A DNA stretch of 64,000 bases from Zelonia costaricensis (GCA_030849075.1 JASAOO010003530.1:32202-96201), one strand, 5' to 3'. Positions 20,765 to 33,600 are shown, counted from the stretch's first letter. The notes: a model not told the origin generated them from the letters alone. Numbers and translations: made by a program.

Positions 20765-23700
20765 TGTCGGGCTGTCTTCGTTGAGGGAGAGGGGAAGGAG
20801 TGGAGGTGAATCTGATCCTAGGCGTGCGATAGACAAAGAAAATGGGGATTGAGCTTTCTCGAATTAGATCAACACGCGGCGTGTGTAAACCGAACTTCGG
20901 TGTTGATGAGGGTTGCGCTGAGTTTCACCAAAGGAATAGGAGAAGCGTGAGGGGGGGGGGGGCGGGGCCAGCAGCGTCGCAGCCCTGTGTGGATGTTCGT
21001 CAGAGGACGCGGAGTCCCGCTGGTTGGTGACTCACCCGAGTAAGGAGCGTACGACGCAGAAGTAAGAAAGGCGGAGAGTGAAGAGAATGCAGTACGGGAC
21101 ACAATAAGGAGGCGCACCACAGTACAGGGCACCGACAGAGCGCGAGCGGCGTCACTTTTTTTTCGGCTTTGCGTTGCTCGTTTGATTTGATTTGTGTGTG
21201 TGTGTGTGTGTGAGGGGGAGGGGGGCGGAGGAGAGGGAAGGGGCGCGAACGGCCAGTGGTACGTTGCGTGAAATGCAAGAAACTGGGGTGGGATGCGCGG
21301 GACGTCAAAGCTGGGGTTGAGAGACGGAGAGAGAGAGCCAAATGTGCTAGCGATGTTTTCGTTTGTGTGTTGATGAGCTGCAGAGGGTCGTGCTGCGGTG
21401 ATGTAGTGTAGTGTTGTGTAGAGAAAACAAAAGATGAAGGGCAGTGAGCACAGGAAGAGAAAGTGGAGCGGCGTTGGTGGGTGCAGTGTGCGGGGGGGAG
21501 GAGGAGAAGAGCTCAAGTGCTGTGGGTGGATGTGTGTGTGTGTGTGTGTGTGGTTGTATGGCTGGTGCTGCAGAGCGGGGATGGCCGGTGCCCTGCGTAC
21601 GTGGCGCGCAGCGCACACTCGCGAGCGCTCCGCACATCAGCCTCTGGGCCATGTCCTTGCTAAAGACACGCAGGGTCATCTCTGATGCGAAACGCTGCGG
21701 GTGAGCATCCCTCAGTGACGACACTGGCCAGCGGCGCGCATCAGCAAGCTCCTGCCGCCTCGACTCCCCCCCCCCTCCCGCGCGCCTTACCCCACTCCCG
21801 CCTCCGGTGCCCTAATAGAAGTGCGTCACGCATCAGTCAGATGCGTGCACGGCTACTATACGCAGCGTGGAGTGGGGTGGGGAAGAGGGAGATGGAAGAG
21901 GGGGAGGGGAGGGAGGGCGATGCGAGCAGCCAACGCGTGTAGCCCTTATCAGGCCTGGCACGTGTCCACTCTTTGTGGTTTGGCGTGTTGTGAGCTTTGA
22001 TGAGATACGGAGTTTTGTCTAATTACGTTCACCGCGAAGCACGCACCCGAAGCACGGGCGGCGCCGGCTCCTCCTTCCCCCGTGGGGCGGCGAAGGAGGG
22101 CATTAGTGGAGAAGAACACGCCAAGAGAGAGAAAGAAGAAGAAGACAGGCACACAGGGAGGGGAAGGGGAGGGGGGTGTTTAACCCGCACGCGCACCTAC
22201 GCACATGCGCACGCACACGCAGACACACAAACAAAGGCTAGCCGATAGTTGGCCAGACCACTCCCAAGGTAGCGCCACATCCGCACCCCAGCTGCAGACC
22301 CGCATGCGGGCGCACTCACCGTCACCGCCACTACAGCGATCCTTACCCCCCCCCCCACTCTCTCTCTCTCTCTCACCCAACACACTCAACACGGGAAGTC
22401 CGCCGGCGCGCCGCGTGATTCGGGCTACACGCACTGCGCCACGGAGCGAGATCAACACGTCGCCCCTCCCCCCTCTGAACTACCCACACGTGACCTTTTT
22501 TATCTCTCTTGTTTGCCTTTCGAGGAACGGAGGACAAGGAGGAAGGATGAACGCAAGAGTGTGTGTATGTGACACCCCCCACCATCACCACCACCTCCCT
22601 TCCACAATGCCCTCGCCCAAGCAAGCGTACACGCACACGCGCGCGCGTACGCACTGCAACGCACCCCAGCACCAACAAGCTCGAGAGGAAAAAAAAAGAG
22701 AGAAGAGCCACACAGGCGGGTCCTGCACGGCGGTGGATGAATGGCAACGGGTGGGGCCGGGCGCACGACACGATCAAAGGCAAACGAGAAGACAAGAGAA
22801 GAGATATAGTAAGTAAGGTGGTGGTGTATACAAGAGGAGGATGCTAAGTGGAGCTGAATGTGTGTGTGTGTGTGTTTGTGCGCCAAGGAAGGAAGGCCTG
22901 GAGCGGACCTGGGAAAAAAAAACAGAAGGAGGGAAAGAAAGACACAGCAAGGCAGCGCAGCTGTGAATGCCTCGTTCTTTCTTTTTTGCGCTCGTCTCTT
23001 GCACACCACATCCACTCACGAACACACCAAAAGCACACCGCGACCAAGGAGAAGCCAAATCCGCCCACACGCACTCGATGCCCGCGCGAGAGAGAAGAAC
23101 CAAACGAAAAAAAAAAGAAAAAAGAGAATCACAAGTCACCACCGATGAAGGCGCCAAGAAGCAGACACACGCATCCACGCGCTGGGACGCACACGCAGCA
23201 GGGGGAGGGGGAGGAGCGCAATGGCGAGGAGTGGAGGACACACACCGCGAGAGAGAGAGAGACTCGTACACAAGAACATGCACAGTCCCACCCCCAACTC
23301 TCCTCCCCCTCCCTCCCTCCCGCTCCACGCGCCACAAGGAAAAAGAAAGAAAAGAAGAGAGTCGCCACATTCGAGCACCAACGCTCAAGAGGGAAATCAA
23401 CCGAACAGAGGAAGGCAAGAAACCAAAAGCACCCACAAACACACACACACACTTCACGTAGTCGAGCAAAGGAGGGAAGAAAGAAAGAAAAAAGAGACCC
23501 ACAAGGCACCTGCACCAAAGTACACACTCTCACACAGCCGCACATCCGCGACCATGCCCAGTGGTGCCCCCCCCCCGCTACTCCATCGTGGCACACGCGG
23601 GAGGGCCGGGTGAGACCGGCCGCGGATGCATGCAAACGGGAGCAGCGGAGAAGGGGGGGTGGGGTGGGGTGGTGGCGGAACCTCCTACCCCCTCCCCCCC

Positions 23701-24419
23701 CTCCAACCGCCCGTCCTCGAAGGTGCGCACCCCCAACGCGCGAGACGCGGCGCGACACGACTCGAGACAGGCCGGAAGGGGAAAAAACAAAAAGCAAAAA
23801 AAGGGGGAGAAGAAAGGGAAGACACCAACACAACAAAGAAGAAGAAGGGGGGGCGGAAACACGCTACGGATGGGGGCACGGGTGCGAACGCGCACACGAC
23901 ACGTGGAACGGGCCAAGAAGAGGGTGAGAAGAGGACGAGGAAGAGCCCGGCAGTCCGTCAGGCACACACCGCCACACACACACACACACAGACACGGAGT
24001 AGCGCAGGAAACAAGCTCTTGAAAAAAGGGAAGAAAGATGGCACACACACACACACACACGCACACAGAGACACGCACAAGTGGAAGAGGTGACACGCCG
24101 TTACATGTGTTGAAGAGGGTCAAGAGAGAGGGAGGAGCGCACGACGACCACACCGGGGGGAGGGGGGGAGGGGGAGGGCGGGCCGTGGTGCGTGAGAGCG
24201 GAAGTTTGTTTGGGGAGAGGGAGGGTGCGAGTAGCGGCACAGGCAATAGCAGCAGCAGCACCATGAAGCAACAGTGACCGCGGCGCGGCATCACCGCAGC
24301 GTAAGAGCCCCGCAACGCCAGACAAGACGAGGGCAAGGAGGGCACCAACGCCTCACAGGCCCCCGCAACCTCCAGCCCCACACCCGTCCCTGCGCCCCTC
24401 CCTCCACTCGAACTGGCAC
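20765..24419. other. 3.7-kb intergenic spacer, no gene seen
   Basis: The spacer holds TG tracts near 21191-21212, 21534-21553 and 22859-22877, a CT tract near 22362, a poly-C stretch at 22346-22357, long A/G-rich runs at 22900-23900 and CA tracts near 23977 and 24041. A frame at 21347-21679 has an ATG and about 20 plausible residues, but then runs into a microsatellite. No gene is supported. Confidence 0.55.
20776..20808 (-). promoter_or_regulatory. Candidate spliced-leader acceptor of BAR paralogue 3
   Basis: On the minus strand a pyrimidine tract (about 20808 to 20783, CACCTCCACTCCTTCCCCTC and on) is followed by AACGAAG, with AG at 20777-20776. This is 11 nt upstream of the ATG at 20764 and would support that start. 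Confidence 0.4.
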
Positions 24420-27400
24420 TCAGCTGGAGGCTGACGAGGCGGCCTGCAGCTTGTTGGTCTTGGCTCGCGCGTTGCGTGCACGTCGCTTCGCCGCGCCACT
24501 CTTGCCGACCTCTGCGCCGCCCCCGCTGCCAGCCCCACCACCGCTTCCGCCCGCGGCGTCCCTGCTCGCTCCAGAGCCTGGGGCAAGAGGCGACGGCGGG
24601 CCCGACTTGCTCGCAGAGCCGCTGCTCTTGTCCGCCTCCCGCCTGCCCTCGTTGCCGCCGCGCCCCGCAGACGCCGCAGCTGCCGCAGCAGAGGTCGGCG
24701 CAGGCGGTAACGGGCTCGCGGCACCGCCGCCCCTCCTGCCCGTGTTGGCCGCAGGTGCCGCTGCGGTGGCCGGGCCTCCGTTCGTCGCCTCCTTGCCGCC
24801 TCGGCCCGCCGCTGCGCCCTGCGTGGCCGAACCGCTGCCGCGCGCGTTGCGGCTTTGGACACTGTTGACACCGGCGCTGTTGTTATTGGTGCTGCTGCTG
24901 CTGCCGCCTGTCGACGCCGCCCCAGCTTCCTTGCTGCCACCGGCTGCGGCGCCGGTGCTGGACGAGAGGCTCCCGCGCGGCAGCGGCAGCTGCGGTTGAC
25001 GTGCGTTGCCCGCACTGTTGCCAGATGCCCCCGTCGACGTCGCCGGCGCCACGACCCCCGCGTTCTTCACAAGCTTTGCAAACGTCTGCCGCTCCGTGCT
25101 GCTCGCACGACGCGCGGGCCCGGCACCTCCGCTACCGCCGTGGTTGCCGCTGTTCACGCTTGGCTTGCCGTTGCCACTCGGGCCGGTGACCGCGGCCCCT
25201 GCCGTCGCGACGTTGCCCTGTGCGAGAAGCTGCACCGGGGAGGGCGTGGCCGACGTGGTGGCCGAGGTCGAAGACGAGGCGGCGGCGTTGGGCGAGCTCG
25301 CGGCTGTGTCGGACGCGTTCGAGCTGGACTCGAGCCACTGCTGCTCCTTGAGCAGCTTCGCCGCGAGTACCCGCTTCACCGTGACGAGCTCGCCGGATGT
25401 AAGCGTGGGGGTGAGGCTTGTATCCGCGCCGTTGGTGCCGGCGGTCGCAGGGCGCGGCTGGGGTGGCGAGCCGGGCGCGTTCGCCGGCCATTCGGCCTCC
25501 CCGGCATGCCCGCAGACGAGCGGGATGAAGTACGGGTGCTTGGCGGCAATGTCAAGGACCGGCAGCGGGTGCTCCACTGGCTCTTGCGCGCCGGGGCGGC
25601 CCGGTGAAGGGCCCGTCGAGGTCAGCGACGTGGCGATCGCCGCGCGGGTGAGGGTGCCGGTGGCGCCGCTGTACATGTACTGGTGCAGGAAGTACCCCGA
25701 GAGAGTGAAGTCGGCCGACACCATCATGGTCACGAGCACCGGCAGCGGCCGCTGCGGTGCCGCGCGCTTCGCGCTGGTTGTCGCCAATGCCGCCGGGCTG
25801 GCGGTGGTGGTGCCCTCGCGCAGCTGCTGCAACTTGACTTGAATGTTTTCCTCCCTGTTGTTGCGGTTCTGCCGCAGCGACAGCTCGATCTCGCGCTCGC
25901 CGTCGACGGTGGTGTGCAGGATTTGGATAAACTCTGCCCACTCCTGCTCCGTCAGGGACTTCTGCGGCGGGTAGTACTGAATCACAATGTCGACGTCCAT
26001 GACGTCAATCGAGGTCAGCGCGTCCCATGCGATGAGGGTGACGACGACCGGCGACGAGGCAGGGGAGGCAGCGGCAGCAGCCGGGGACGCCCCCGGCGCT
26101 ACGGCCCGCTCGGCCGCCTCGCAGCTCAGCACGTACGACGCCTGGCACTGCTGTTGCGCGCCGAGGCTGTCCATGCGTCGCGTCGAGATCACGCAGTTGG
26201 GCGAGTTCGTCGTAGCCGAGCCCGCGGTCGGGGCCTCCTTGGACACCCCCCAACTCGCGATCAGCGCGCCCAGCTGCGCCACCTCCTTGTTGTGCGTCAG
26301 TAGCAGCACGCGGTGGTACAGCCCGCTGCGATCCGTGACGATGCGGCGCAGCTGCGCCTCCTTGTCCGACTGGTTCTGTGAGAGCACGATGCGCACCCCG
26401 AGCGACTCCGCCGGGGAGCTGAGCCCCTCGTGTGGGTGGGGCATGAGCGCGACGGCGACGGGGCTGATGTAGGTGGACGGCTGCAGCTGGTAGTAGCGCC
26501 GGCTGCGACGGCTGAGGCACTGCCGCAGCGGGGGCGGCAGCTGGGCGACCGGGCCGCGGCAGATCCACATGTAGTGCGGGTGCAGGTGCAGCGCCGGGGC
26601 GTAGCGCGGGTTCTGCCGCAGCACCGCCGCGTAGAGCGTGTGGTGCAGCTCGCGCCACTGCTGCAGTGCCTTCTCGGTGCCCATCGGGGATGTGACGCTG
26701 GCGCCGCCGACCTCCTCCACCACGATGGAGGCGATGTGCGGGTACACGCGCCGCGTCCCCGGGGCGGCAGCGGCAGCGCTCCCCGCGGCCCCCGCGGCTG
26801 CGCCGTCTCTCGCGGCGTCTGGCGTGCCGCCCGTGACGGCGACGTCGACACCGGCGTTCAGGAGTGCGTTGATGCTCCAGCCGAGGAAGGCGTGCACGGG
26901 GACGACAATGATGGACGCCGCGAAGGGACACTCGGCGGCCGCAGTCGCCGTCGTCGTCGGTGACGCCGTGGTGGCAGCAGCAGCAGCCGCAGTAGTGCTG
27001 GCGGCATCTTCGTCCGCAGGCTCGGCCGGATGCGCCGTGGCGGACGCCTCCGCGCTGGACGGGGACGCGGGGTCTGCGGCGGTAGTCGTAGTCGCACTGC
27101 TGTTGATGTTGCTGCTGCTGCTGCTGCTACTGCTACTGCTCGTAATGCTGCTGGTGCTGCTCCTCTCGGTGGTGGAGTTGGCCGCTTTCGCACTCGACTT
27201 TGGCGTCTCCGCCGCCGACGCGACGGTGCCCCCCTCCGCCGCCGACGGCGCCGTGGCGGTGGGCGTCGTCGCGGCTGCCGGAAGGACGAGGGAGGCGGGC
27301 GCATTGCGGCCGGTGTGCAGCACCACGCGAACGCGCACGCCGCACGCGTCGGCCAGCGCCGTGCAGAGCCGGTGCAGCTCCGCCGCGCTCGCCTCCGTCT

Positions 27401-28034
27401 CCGCCAGCACCAGCGACACCTCCGGTGCCCAGTTGCGGGCCGCCAGTGGTAGCTGCGCGACGCGGCCCTCGCCGTCCGCGCGGACGGCCGCTGCGGCAGC
27501 GGTGGCGCTCGTGGTGGATGTTGTCACCGGCGCCGGCGCGGCCCCGTTCGCGCCGCTGCTGTTTGCCGCCGTCTCCTGCCCAGCGCTGAGCAGGCAGTGC
27601 ATCGTGTACGTCGTCAAGAGCATGCGACACTCCGCCAGGGCCGCGTCGGTGCAGTACAGCGGCGTTGGCAGCAGTCCGCTATCGCCGTCGCCGGGCCTCG
27701 GGGACGAGGGCCCACTCGCGGCGCCGCCGGTGCTGTTGGAGCCGGTCGACGGTGTGCTGGAGGCCCCCGGGCCGGCAGCAGCAGCCGCGGCGGCACGCAC
27801 CGCCGTGTTGTTGTGCACCCACACCGCCGCCGCGCTGCCCACCTGCCGCGTCCCGGTGGCGCAGCGGCCGTCCACGATGACATCAGCGAAGTCCACGGCG
27901 GTGCGGCGCAGGACTCGCTTGAGCAGCGGGGTGGGGGTGATGGTGTGGCCAGCGGCCTGGGCGGCGGTGAGCAGCTTCGCGTGGAGCTGCACCCCGGCCT
28001 CCGCGAAGGTGGGCAAGGGCGTGAGGATGCTCAT
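24420..28034 (-). CDS. Degenerate DEAD-box-like (pseudo)helicase with low-complexity C-terminus
   Basis: The protein has 1204 residues from the ATG at 28034. Traces of the two RecA-like domains of a DEAD-box helicase remain. VSLVLAETEASAAELHRLC (about 197-214) sits where motif Ia normally follows the Walker A region. IASIVVEEVGG (about 423-433) occupies the DEAD position. RVLLLTHNKEVAQLGALI (about 554-571) resembles the start of RecA2, and LTSIDVMDVDIVIQYYPPQ (about 652-670) resembles motif V (ARGxDxxxVDxVINYDxP). No Walker A GxGKT, no true DEAD and no HRxGR arginine finger are visible, so ATP hydrolysis is unlikely. Long Ala/Ser/Thr insertions, including a Ser run at about 285-297, interrupt the fold. 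Residues from about 860 are Gly/Ser/Ala-rich and end in a basic cluster (KRRARNARAKTNK). It is probably an RNA-binding scaffold, not an active enzyme. Confidence 0.7.
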   Translation of the reverse strand: MSILTPLPTFAEAGVQLHAKLLTAAQAAGHTITPTPLLKRVLRRTAVDFADVIVDGRCATGTRQVGSAAAVWVHNNTAVRAAAAAAAGPGASSTPSTGSNSTGGAASGPSSPRPGDGDSGLLPTPLYCTDAALAECRMLLTTYTMHCLLSAGQETAANSSGANGAAPAPVTTSTTSATAAAAAVRADGEGRVAQLPLAARNWAPEVSLVLAETEASAAELHRLCTALADACGVRVRVVLHTGRNAPASLVLPAAATTPTATAPSAAEGGTVASAAETPKSSAKAANSTTERSSTSSITSSSSSSSSSSNINSSATTTTAADPASPSSAEASATAHPAEPADEDAASTTAAAAAATTASPTTTATAAAECPFAASIIVVPVHAFLGWSINALLNAGVDVAVTGGTPDAARDGAAAGAAGSAAAAAPGTRRVYPHIASIVVEEVGGASVTSPMGTEKALQQWRELHHTLYAAVLRQNPRYAPALHLHPHYMWICRGPVAQLPPPLRQCLSRRSRRYYQLQPSTYISPVAVALMPHPHEGLSSPAESLGVRIVLSQNQSDKEAQLRRIVTDRSGLYHRVLLLTHNKEVAQLGALIASWGVSKEAPTAGSATTNSPNCVISTRRMDSLGAQQQCQASYVLSCEAAERAVAPGASPAAAAASPASSPVVVTLIAWDALTSIDVMDVDIVIQYYPPQKSLTEQEWAEFIQILHTTVDGEREIELSLRQNRNNREENIQVKLQQLREGTTTASPAALATTSAKRAAPQRPLPVLVTMMVSADFTLSGYFLHQYMYSGATGTLTRAAIATSLTSTGPSPGRPGAQEPVEHPLPVLDIAAKHPYFIPLVCGHAGEAEWPANAPGSPPQPRPATAGTNGADTSLTPTLTSGELVTVKRVLAAKLLKEQQWLESSSNASDTAASSPNAAASSSTSATTSATPSPVQLLAQGNVATAGAAVTGPSGNGKPSVNSGNHGGSGGAGPARRASSTERQTFAKLVKNAGVVAPATSTGASGNSAGNARQPQLPLPRGSLSSSTGAAAGGSKEAGAASTGGSSSSTNNNSAGVNSVQSRNARGSGSATQGAAAGRGGKEATNGGPATAAAPAANTGRRGGGAASPLPPAPTSAAAAAASAGRGGNEGRREADKSSGSASKSGPPSPLAPGSGASRDAAGGSGGGAGSGGGAEVGKSGAAKRRARNARAKTNKLQAASSASS

Positions 28035-30571
28035 CGTGCGTGTCTCTCACAATCACAGGCGAAAACGGTAAGCGGGGGTGAGAAGGAAGTGTGGCTCGTG
28101 GTGGTGCGTTGGGTGCGTCGGGGGAGGACAGGATCCAGCCTATCTGAGCAAGAGAGGAGGAGGAGGGGGGGGAAGATGCGGCAGGGCTCAGCCGACACAC
28201 ACGCACACACACAGAGAGACGCGCAAACGTGCGGGAGCGCTTAGACGCGAGGGAGAGCGAGCGGGATCACACTGTACGCGCAGACAAGCGCACAACCGTG
28301 CGAAGCACCTCACAACGAGGCACTGCACGCGTTGACGGCAGGCGAGGCACCAGAGTTGGAAGCCGCCACACTAAACACGCGCGCAGTGGAGGTGCACACA
28401 GAGAGAGAGAGAGAGCCCCGCGCCAACGCGGAAGGATGCACCCAAAACGTGCGGGGACACGGGGACGCACACACAGAGGGGAAGAAACAAAGAGAACACA
28501 CAGAAGAGGGGAGAGCAAGCCCGCAGAGAACTGAGAAGAGCGCGCGAGCGACCGATATGCGAGTTTGGGAAAGTGGGGAGGGGGGTGTATGCCTTTGTGT
28601 GCGTGTGCGTGTCTGCTTGTGTGTGTGTGTGTGTGTGTCTAGCGACCTCGTCTCGTCCTGCAGTGAGAAGTGGCTATTGGTGAGGGGCTTTGATGTCGAG
28701 TAGGAGAGCGGTGGGGGTGGGGAGGGGGGGGAGCCTCGAGCGGTAGGACACTGAGAGAAGGAAGCCTCAAAACCAAAGAGCCGATGGCCCTGGGAAGAGA
28801 GTCGAGGCGGACGGCGTAGTGTGGTGTGCGGGGGGGGAGGTTTTACTATGCCACCAGACACGCACAAAAAAGGGGGAGGTAGACAAGGCTGTCTCGGCAC
28901 TCACGCGAGCACACGTTGCAACACACGCGCACCGCGAGAGACACAACAAGGGGAGGGGGGAGGTGAGCACTCGCACCCAGAACACAAATAAAAAACACCT
29001 GACAACACTGTAGGCTGGGGAAAGAGGAGAAGTACGAACACGTCTCGCCACTTCGAAATCCCGGCTGCCCAGCGCACTTGCAGGCACGGCAGGAAGGCGC
29101 AGGCGGCGACGAGGTGGAGTGGGGGGGAAAGAGAAGACACAGAGGGGTGTGGGAGGAGGTCGACAAGGCAGCCGGCGAGAAGACGAAGCCGTCTGCGTGT
29201 ACGTCCTGGTAAAGCGTGCTCGCGCAAGCACACGAAGTCCACCGTCGAAGACGCGCACGGTGTGTGTGTGTGGGGGGGGGGGGGGGGGCGCACCGCGTCC
29301 TTTGCCACTCGCGTGCGGGACGGGGCACCGTTGCGACTACCCGACTGGCGCACACACGCTCGCACGATCGCTGCTGCGATGGCCGCACTGCTGCACCGCG
29401 ACACGTGATGGGCGCCCTCTTTGTACTTTTCCCCCTTTGTTCCCTCAAGGCCCCGTTGCGCTGCAGCACGAGACGCCGCAGTGCAGGGGCACCGCGCCAA
29501 CCACAGCGGCGGCGGTCTACACGGGCGTACTGGAGAGACGCAACGCGAGGCTCGCGCGCTCACTGTGCTGAAGTGGCAGCGAGGTCCGGCAGAGGTCCGA
29601 GACGCCTCGGCGCGGGGGTGCAGCGGTGGAGGCGGCGGAGCTCCCGGGGAGGAAAGGGGGCCTGCGGCGGAGAAGATTCGCGTGCCACAGCGCCAATCCA
29701 GCTCGCCAACACAAACACACGCACCCGCTAAATTCGGAAGCTGAGGCGGCGTGCACGGGGAGAGCGGGGGTGATGAGAAGCCGGGGACGGCGACCACGGT
29801 CAGCACAAGGGCTGAAGACGAGCGGCTCAAACCCAAAAACCAGCCACAGCGGCGTGCGACGAGAGCGGCTTCCCGTGAGCGGGTGCAGGTGGAGACCGAG
29901 AGCGCGACGAGAAGGAGGGGAGAGAGGGAGGAGGCTCAGCTCAGCACGCGTTCCAACGGAGAGTGCACGAGGAGGGGTGGACAGAGGCCCAGGTCACCGT
30001 CACGTCCGAGTTGTGCCGAGAGCGAGTTGGAGCGGGGGGGACAAGGAGCGTCGGGGAGGGGGAGGGCGTCCAGCGACGCACGTTGCGGGGCGTGTGTGAG
30101 ACGGGGATGGGAGGGCGGCACACGAGCAACGGAGGGGGGGAGGGGGAGGAGGGACAACACAGGAAGGAATAGCGGATCGCCGAGCGGCTGCAACAACGGG
30201 CCACACTGGTGTGATCGCACAGTTTGAGGGGGCGGCAGTGTTCGTATGTGTGTGTGTGTGTGTGTGTGTGAAGGAGCGTCGTACGCAACAGCCACAGCAA
30301 AGCCAGAAGATTCGAGAGAGAGAGAGAAGTGAGTGGTACGGCTGGAAAAAGAAATGGCGCAGCGTATCACCTCCGCCTTCGATGCTTCCGTCCCTTGCAC
30401 GACGTCTGCGCCAGGGGGGCTGGTAGCAGGCGAGGAGCAGCGATCTGGAAAAGCGGCCGTGGCCCAGCAGCCTCCCTTCCCCGCTTCCCCTTTCCCATTT
30501 TCAACGAGCCGATCGTTTCGAAGAGGCGGGGGGAGGGGAGGGGGGCGGTGGCACCTGGCGACGTGGCTCAC

Positions 30572-30602
<31 letters not shown>

Positions 30603-33600
30603 GCCGCTGTTGACACCGAGCTTTACTGTCGGGACAGCTGGCGGGAGAAGCGCCGCGAAAAGAAGGGGGGAGAACAGGGGGGAGGGGCGCGCTGAACGGA
30701 GTCCGATCTCGCCTCCACTCCCCGTCCCCGCTCTATCTCTCCCTCTCTCCGCTGCTGTGGCCTGTCGCTCAGACATGCGCCGCCGTCTTCTTCTCCTTCT
30801 TTCTCTTGTCCCTTGGAGGTGTCTCGTACTGGAGGTGTCGGTGTATGTGCGACGCATCAACAAGGCTCTCGCATCGCGTCAGCGTGGTGCTGACGAGTTT
30901 TGCCTACATGCATTTTCATCTTCTTTACAGAGTAGCGATCACGGGTTGGCTCCCCGTTTTGTTTTTTTTCTTTTCGTCTAAAGCAATGGAAGAAGATAAA
31001 GAGAAAGGGAGAACGCCTTCTGCGCCGCCAGCGTCGTTGTTCCGTCTTCTCACCGCTCCCTCGCTTCACCGCAGGCCGCGCATCACGCGTTTGCCCCCCC
31101 CCCCCCCACACACACACCTCCACCTCCACCTCGTCGCCTCATTCCTCTGTTCGTCCACCCCACGCGACCCGTGCTCCACTGGCACGGAGGAAGCGGGAGA
31201 AGGCGAGGCTTGCGGAAGGAGGGGCGGCGGCGGCGGAGGGCGTGGAAGGGGGAGGGGGGGGGGGCACGGGTGGCGGACAGAGGGAGGGAGGTAGAAGGGG
31301 AGGGGTGAAACTGAGGAGGAGAAAACTGAAACTCATACATCGACAGTGGTTGTCCCCGCGATGCCCTCCAACTCGCCTGCTGCGGCCTGCTTGTACTGTG
31401 GCTCGTTTTTCCTGTCCCTCTTCCGCTGGGCTCTTGACTGCACTCATGGCCCACGCACACACACACACACACACCTCATGTGCGTCACCTTCATGCCAGT
31501 GTCAGAGAGGGCAGTCGAGCCCGTTCGTTCCTGTCCGTCCTTGACCATCGCACGTTGCCTCCAGCAGTGGTAAAACACGCACACGTGGTCAGCAGCGCTT
31601 GTGAGTCGCCGTCCGAACACGCGTGCCGGTCACACGCACGCACACACACACAAGTACGTGAAGAAGGGACGAGGAAGGCGCAGGCACCTTGTATACATGG
31701 CGCGCAGAGACGTCCATCATCGCCGTACTTCGCCCTGATGTGTGCGCCTGCACAGGAGTTGCTCGTGGGGGGAGGGGAGAAGGAAGCGATGGGGAAAGAA
31801 GCGGGAGCCCCTGGAGCCGTTAATGGGAAGGGCGAAGACAGAGGCGGGTCGCGAAGCGAAGAGGGGGAGCGAGTGTCTGTGCGTGTGCGTCGGTGTGCGT
31901 CTGCCTTCGCCCACGAGAGACGCCGCAACACACAATGAGAAGCGACGAGCAAAGCGGCACGGAGGGGAGACACCAGCACACACACGCACGCGCGCGCGCG
32001 CTCCGCTACGCGCGGACAGCGCAGAGTGAGCATGCGGACGGGTATGCAGCGAGCGGGCAGTGCGCAAGACACGGGAGAGATGCTCGGCAGGACCAAGCGA
32101 AGACGTAGAAGAGGGCCGCGCACCGGAAGGCAAGGACGCGTTGATGGGGAGTGGTCGGTGGGAGAGACAAGGGGGGTGCAGCGGCGGTGGCAAGGGGGAG
32201 AGGGATCAGGCGAGGCGGGGGGGATGAGGGGACGGGGGGGGGAAGAGGAAGGGGGGGGGGGGTCCGCTTCATGGGGTGGGAGGGGGAGCAACGCAAGGGA
32301 AGAAGGAGCAGCCTGTGTGCAGGTACGGGCGGAGGGACCCAAAAATGGAGGAGGAGGAGAGAGAATCAAACGGAGGCAAGCAAGCTAAACAAGGAAGGGA
32401 GTGAAAACCAAATTAAGGGTACGGAAGAGAACTCAGCGTCGAAGTCAGCGATCGTCCCTCCTCCAACACACACCCATATACATGAATGAGCTCACGCATC
32501 TAAGCTTGCACGCACACACACACACACAAACGCAAACGCACGCCCGGAGATGGAGGGATGGGGGGAAGGGCCATACGGAGCGGGGAGCATCAAACCCAGA
32601 CAGCGACCACACCCCCGCGCTGTGCAAGCTTCCTACAAGGAAAAGGAGGGACAAGAAGCCAAGGGCTTGCAGCGAGGGGGACCGCCGTGAAGGGGGCGGA
32701 GTGTGTGCTCATGGGTGGCGAAGCGGCGATGCGCGCAGGGGGGAACGCGGAAAGGCATGGGGATGGGGGAGGGCGTGAGAGACGACAGAGGGGAGAAGGA
32801 AAGCTCTGAAGAAACAAAGCAAAAGACAGAGCCCGCAACGCACCAGCGAACAACGCAAAAACCACGGGACACGACGCGTACGAGCCGACGAGGTGAGTGC
32901 CGCTTTACACGCGAGCCGGGGGCTCCCCCTCCTCCCTCGCACTCCTCCCCCCTCCCCCACCCCCCCCCCTTCCATCCCCTCCCGCTTTCCTCGTCCCCAT
33001 CCGCGACAGCGAGGAGCAGGTCGGGCACCAGCACAAAACGGGAAAGGACGCGAGGCGAAAGAGGTGCATGTGGAGGCATCGAGGAACTCACGCAGGGGAA
33101 GGGGGGGAGACGGGGGAGGGGTGCGCGCTACACACACACGCACACACACACACACAACATCAGCAACAACAACAACAAATAGGAAGAAGATGAAGGGACG
33201 AGCCGTCAGAGACTGGAGGGGCGTACCATGCGAGGGGGGCGGGTACCGGAGAGGTGGGGTGGTTTCGCCGAGGACACGCAGACCAGTGAACTGCACAAGG
33301 TCGTGTTTCGTTTCTTCGCAAGAGGTGGGTTGGCTGCGGTGAGGGTGCGAGTCGGGGCAGAACTCCGAGGACGGAAGAGCGGAGAAGGACATGGGGGGTG
33401 GGAGGGGGGGGGGCGACGGGGGGACGCCTTGAGAGGGGAGGCTAGCACGGTACAAGAGCACACACCCGCACACAGGCAGAGAGAGAAAAGGGCGCAGCAT
33501 AAAACGGGAAGGACAGGGAGCGCCGTTCGCACCGAGGAGGGAGGGGGGGCAGCAGCGTGAATCCCGTCACACAAACACACACACAAGCACAGTGGCGTAC

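Noticed and set aside
21347..21679. 111-codon minus-strand frame with an ATG and about 20 plausible residues at the start
   Set aside because: After about 35 residues it reads through a TG microsatellite as Thr-His repeats and ends in Ser/Thr/His low complexity. No acceptor or domain supports it.
22848..23927. 359-codon plus-strand frame
   Set aside because: Low-complexity Lys/Arg/Glu/Thr-His sequence from A/G-rich and CA-rich spacer DNA; starts in a TG tract.
26638..28071. 477-codon plus-strand frame rich in Ala and Val
   Set aside because: Antisense to the helicase-like gene; composition mirrors the Ala/Ser/Thr insertions of the real protein.
28901..29836. 311-codon minus-strand frame in the gene-free region
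   Set aside because: Begins at TTG, is Pro/Ser/Arg/Cys-rich, passes through the 17-G run and has no ordered segment.
30333..30695. Plus-strand frame with MAQRITSAFDASVPC
   Set aside because: On the opposite strand to the whole unit, ends in a CA tract, no domain.
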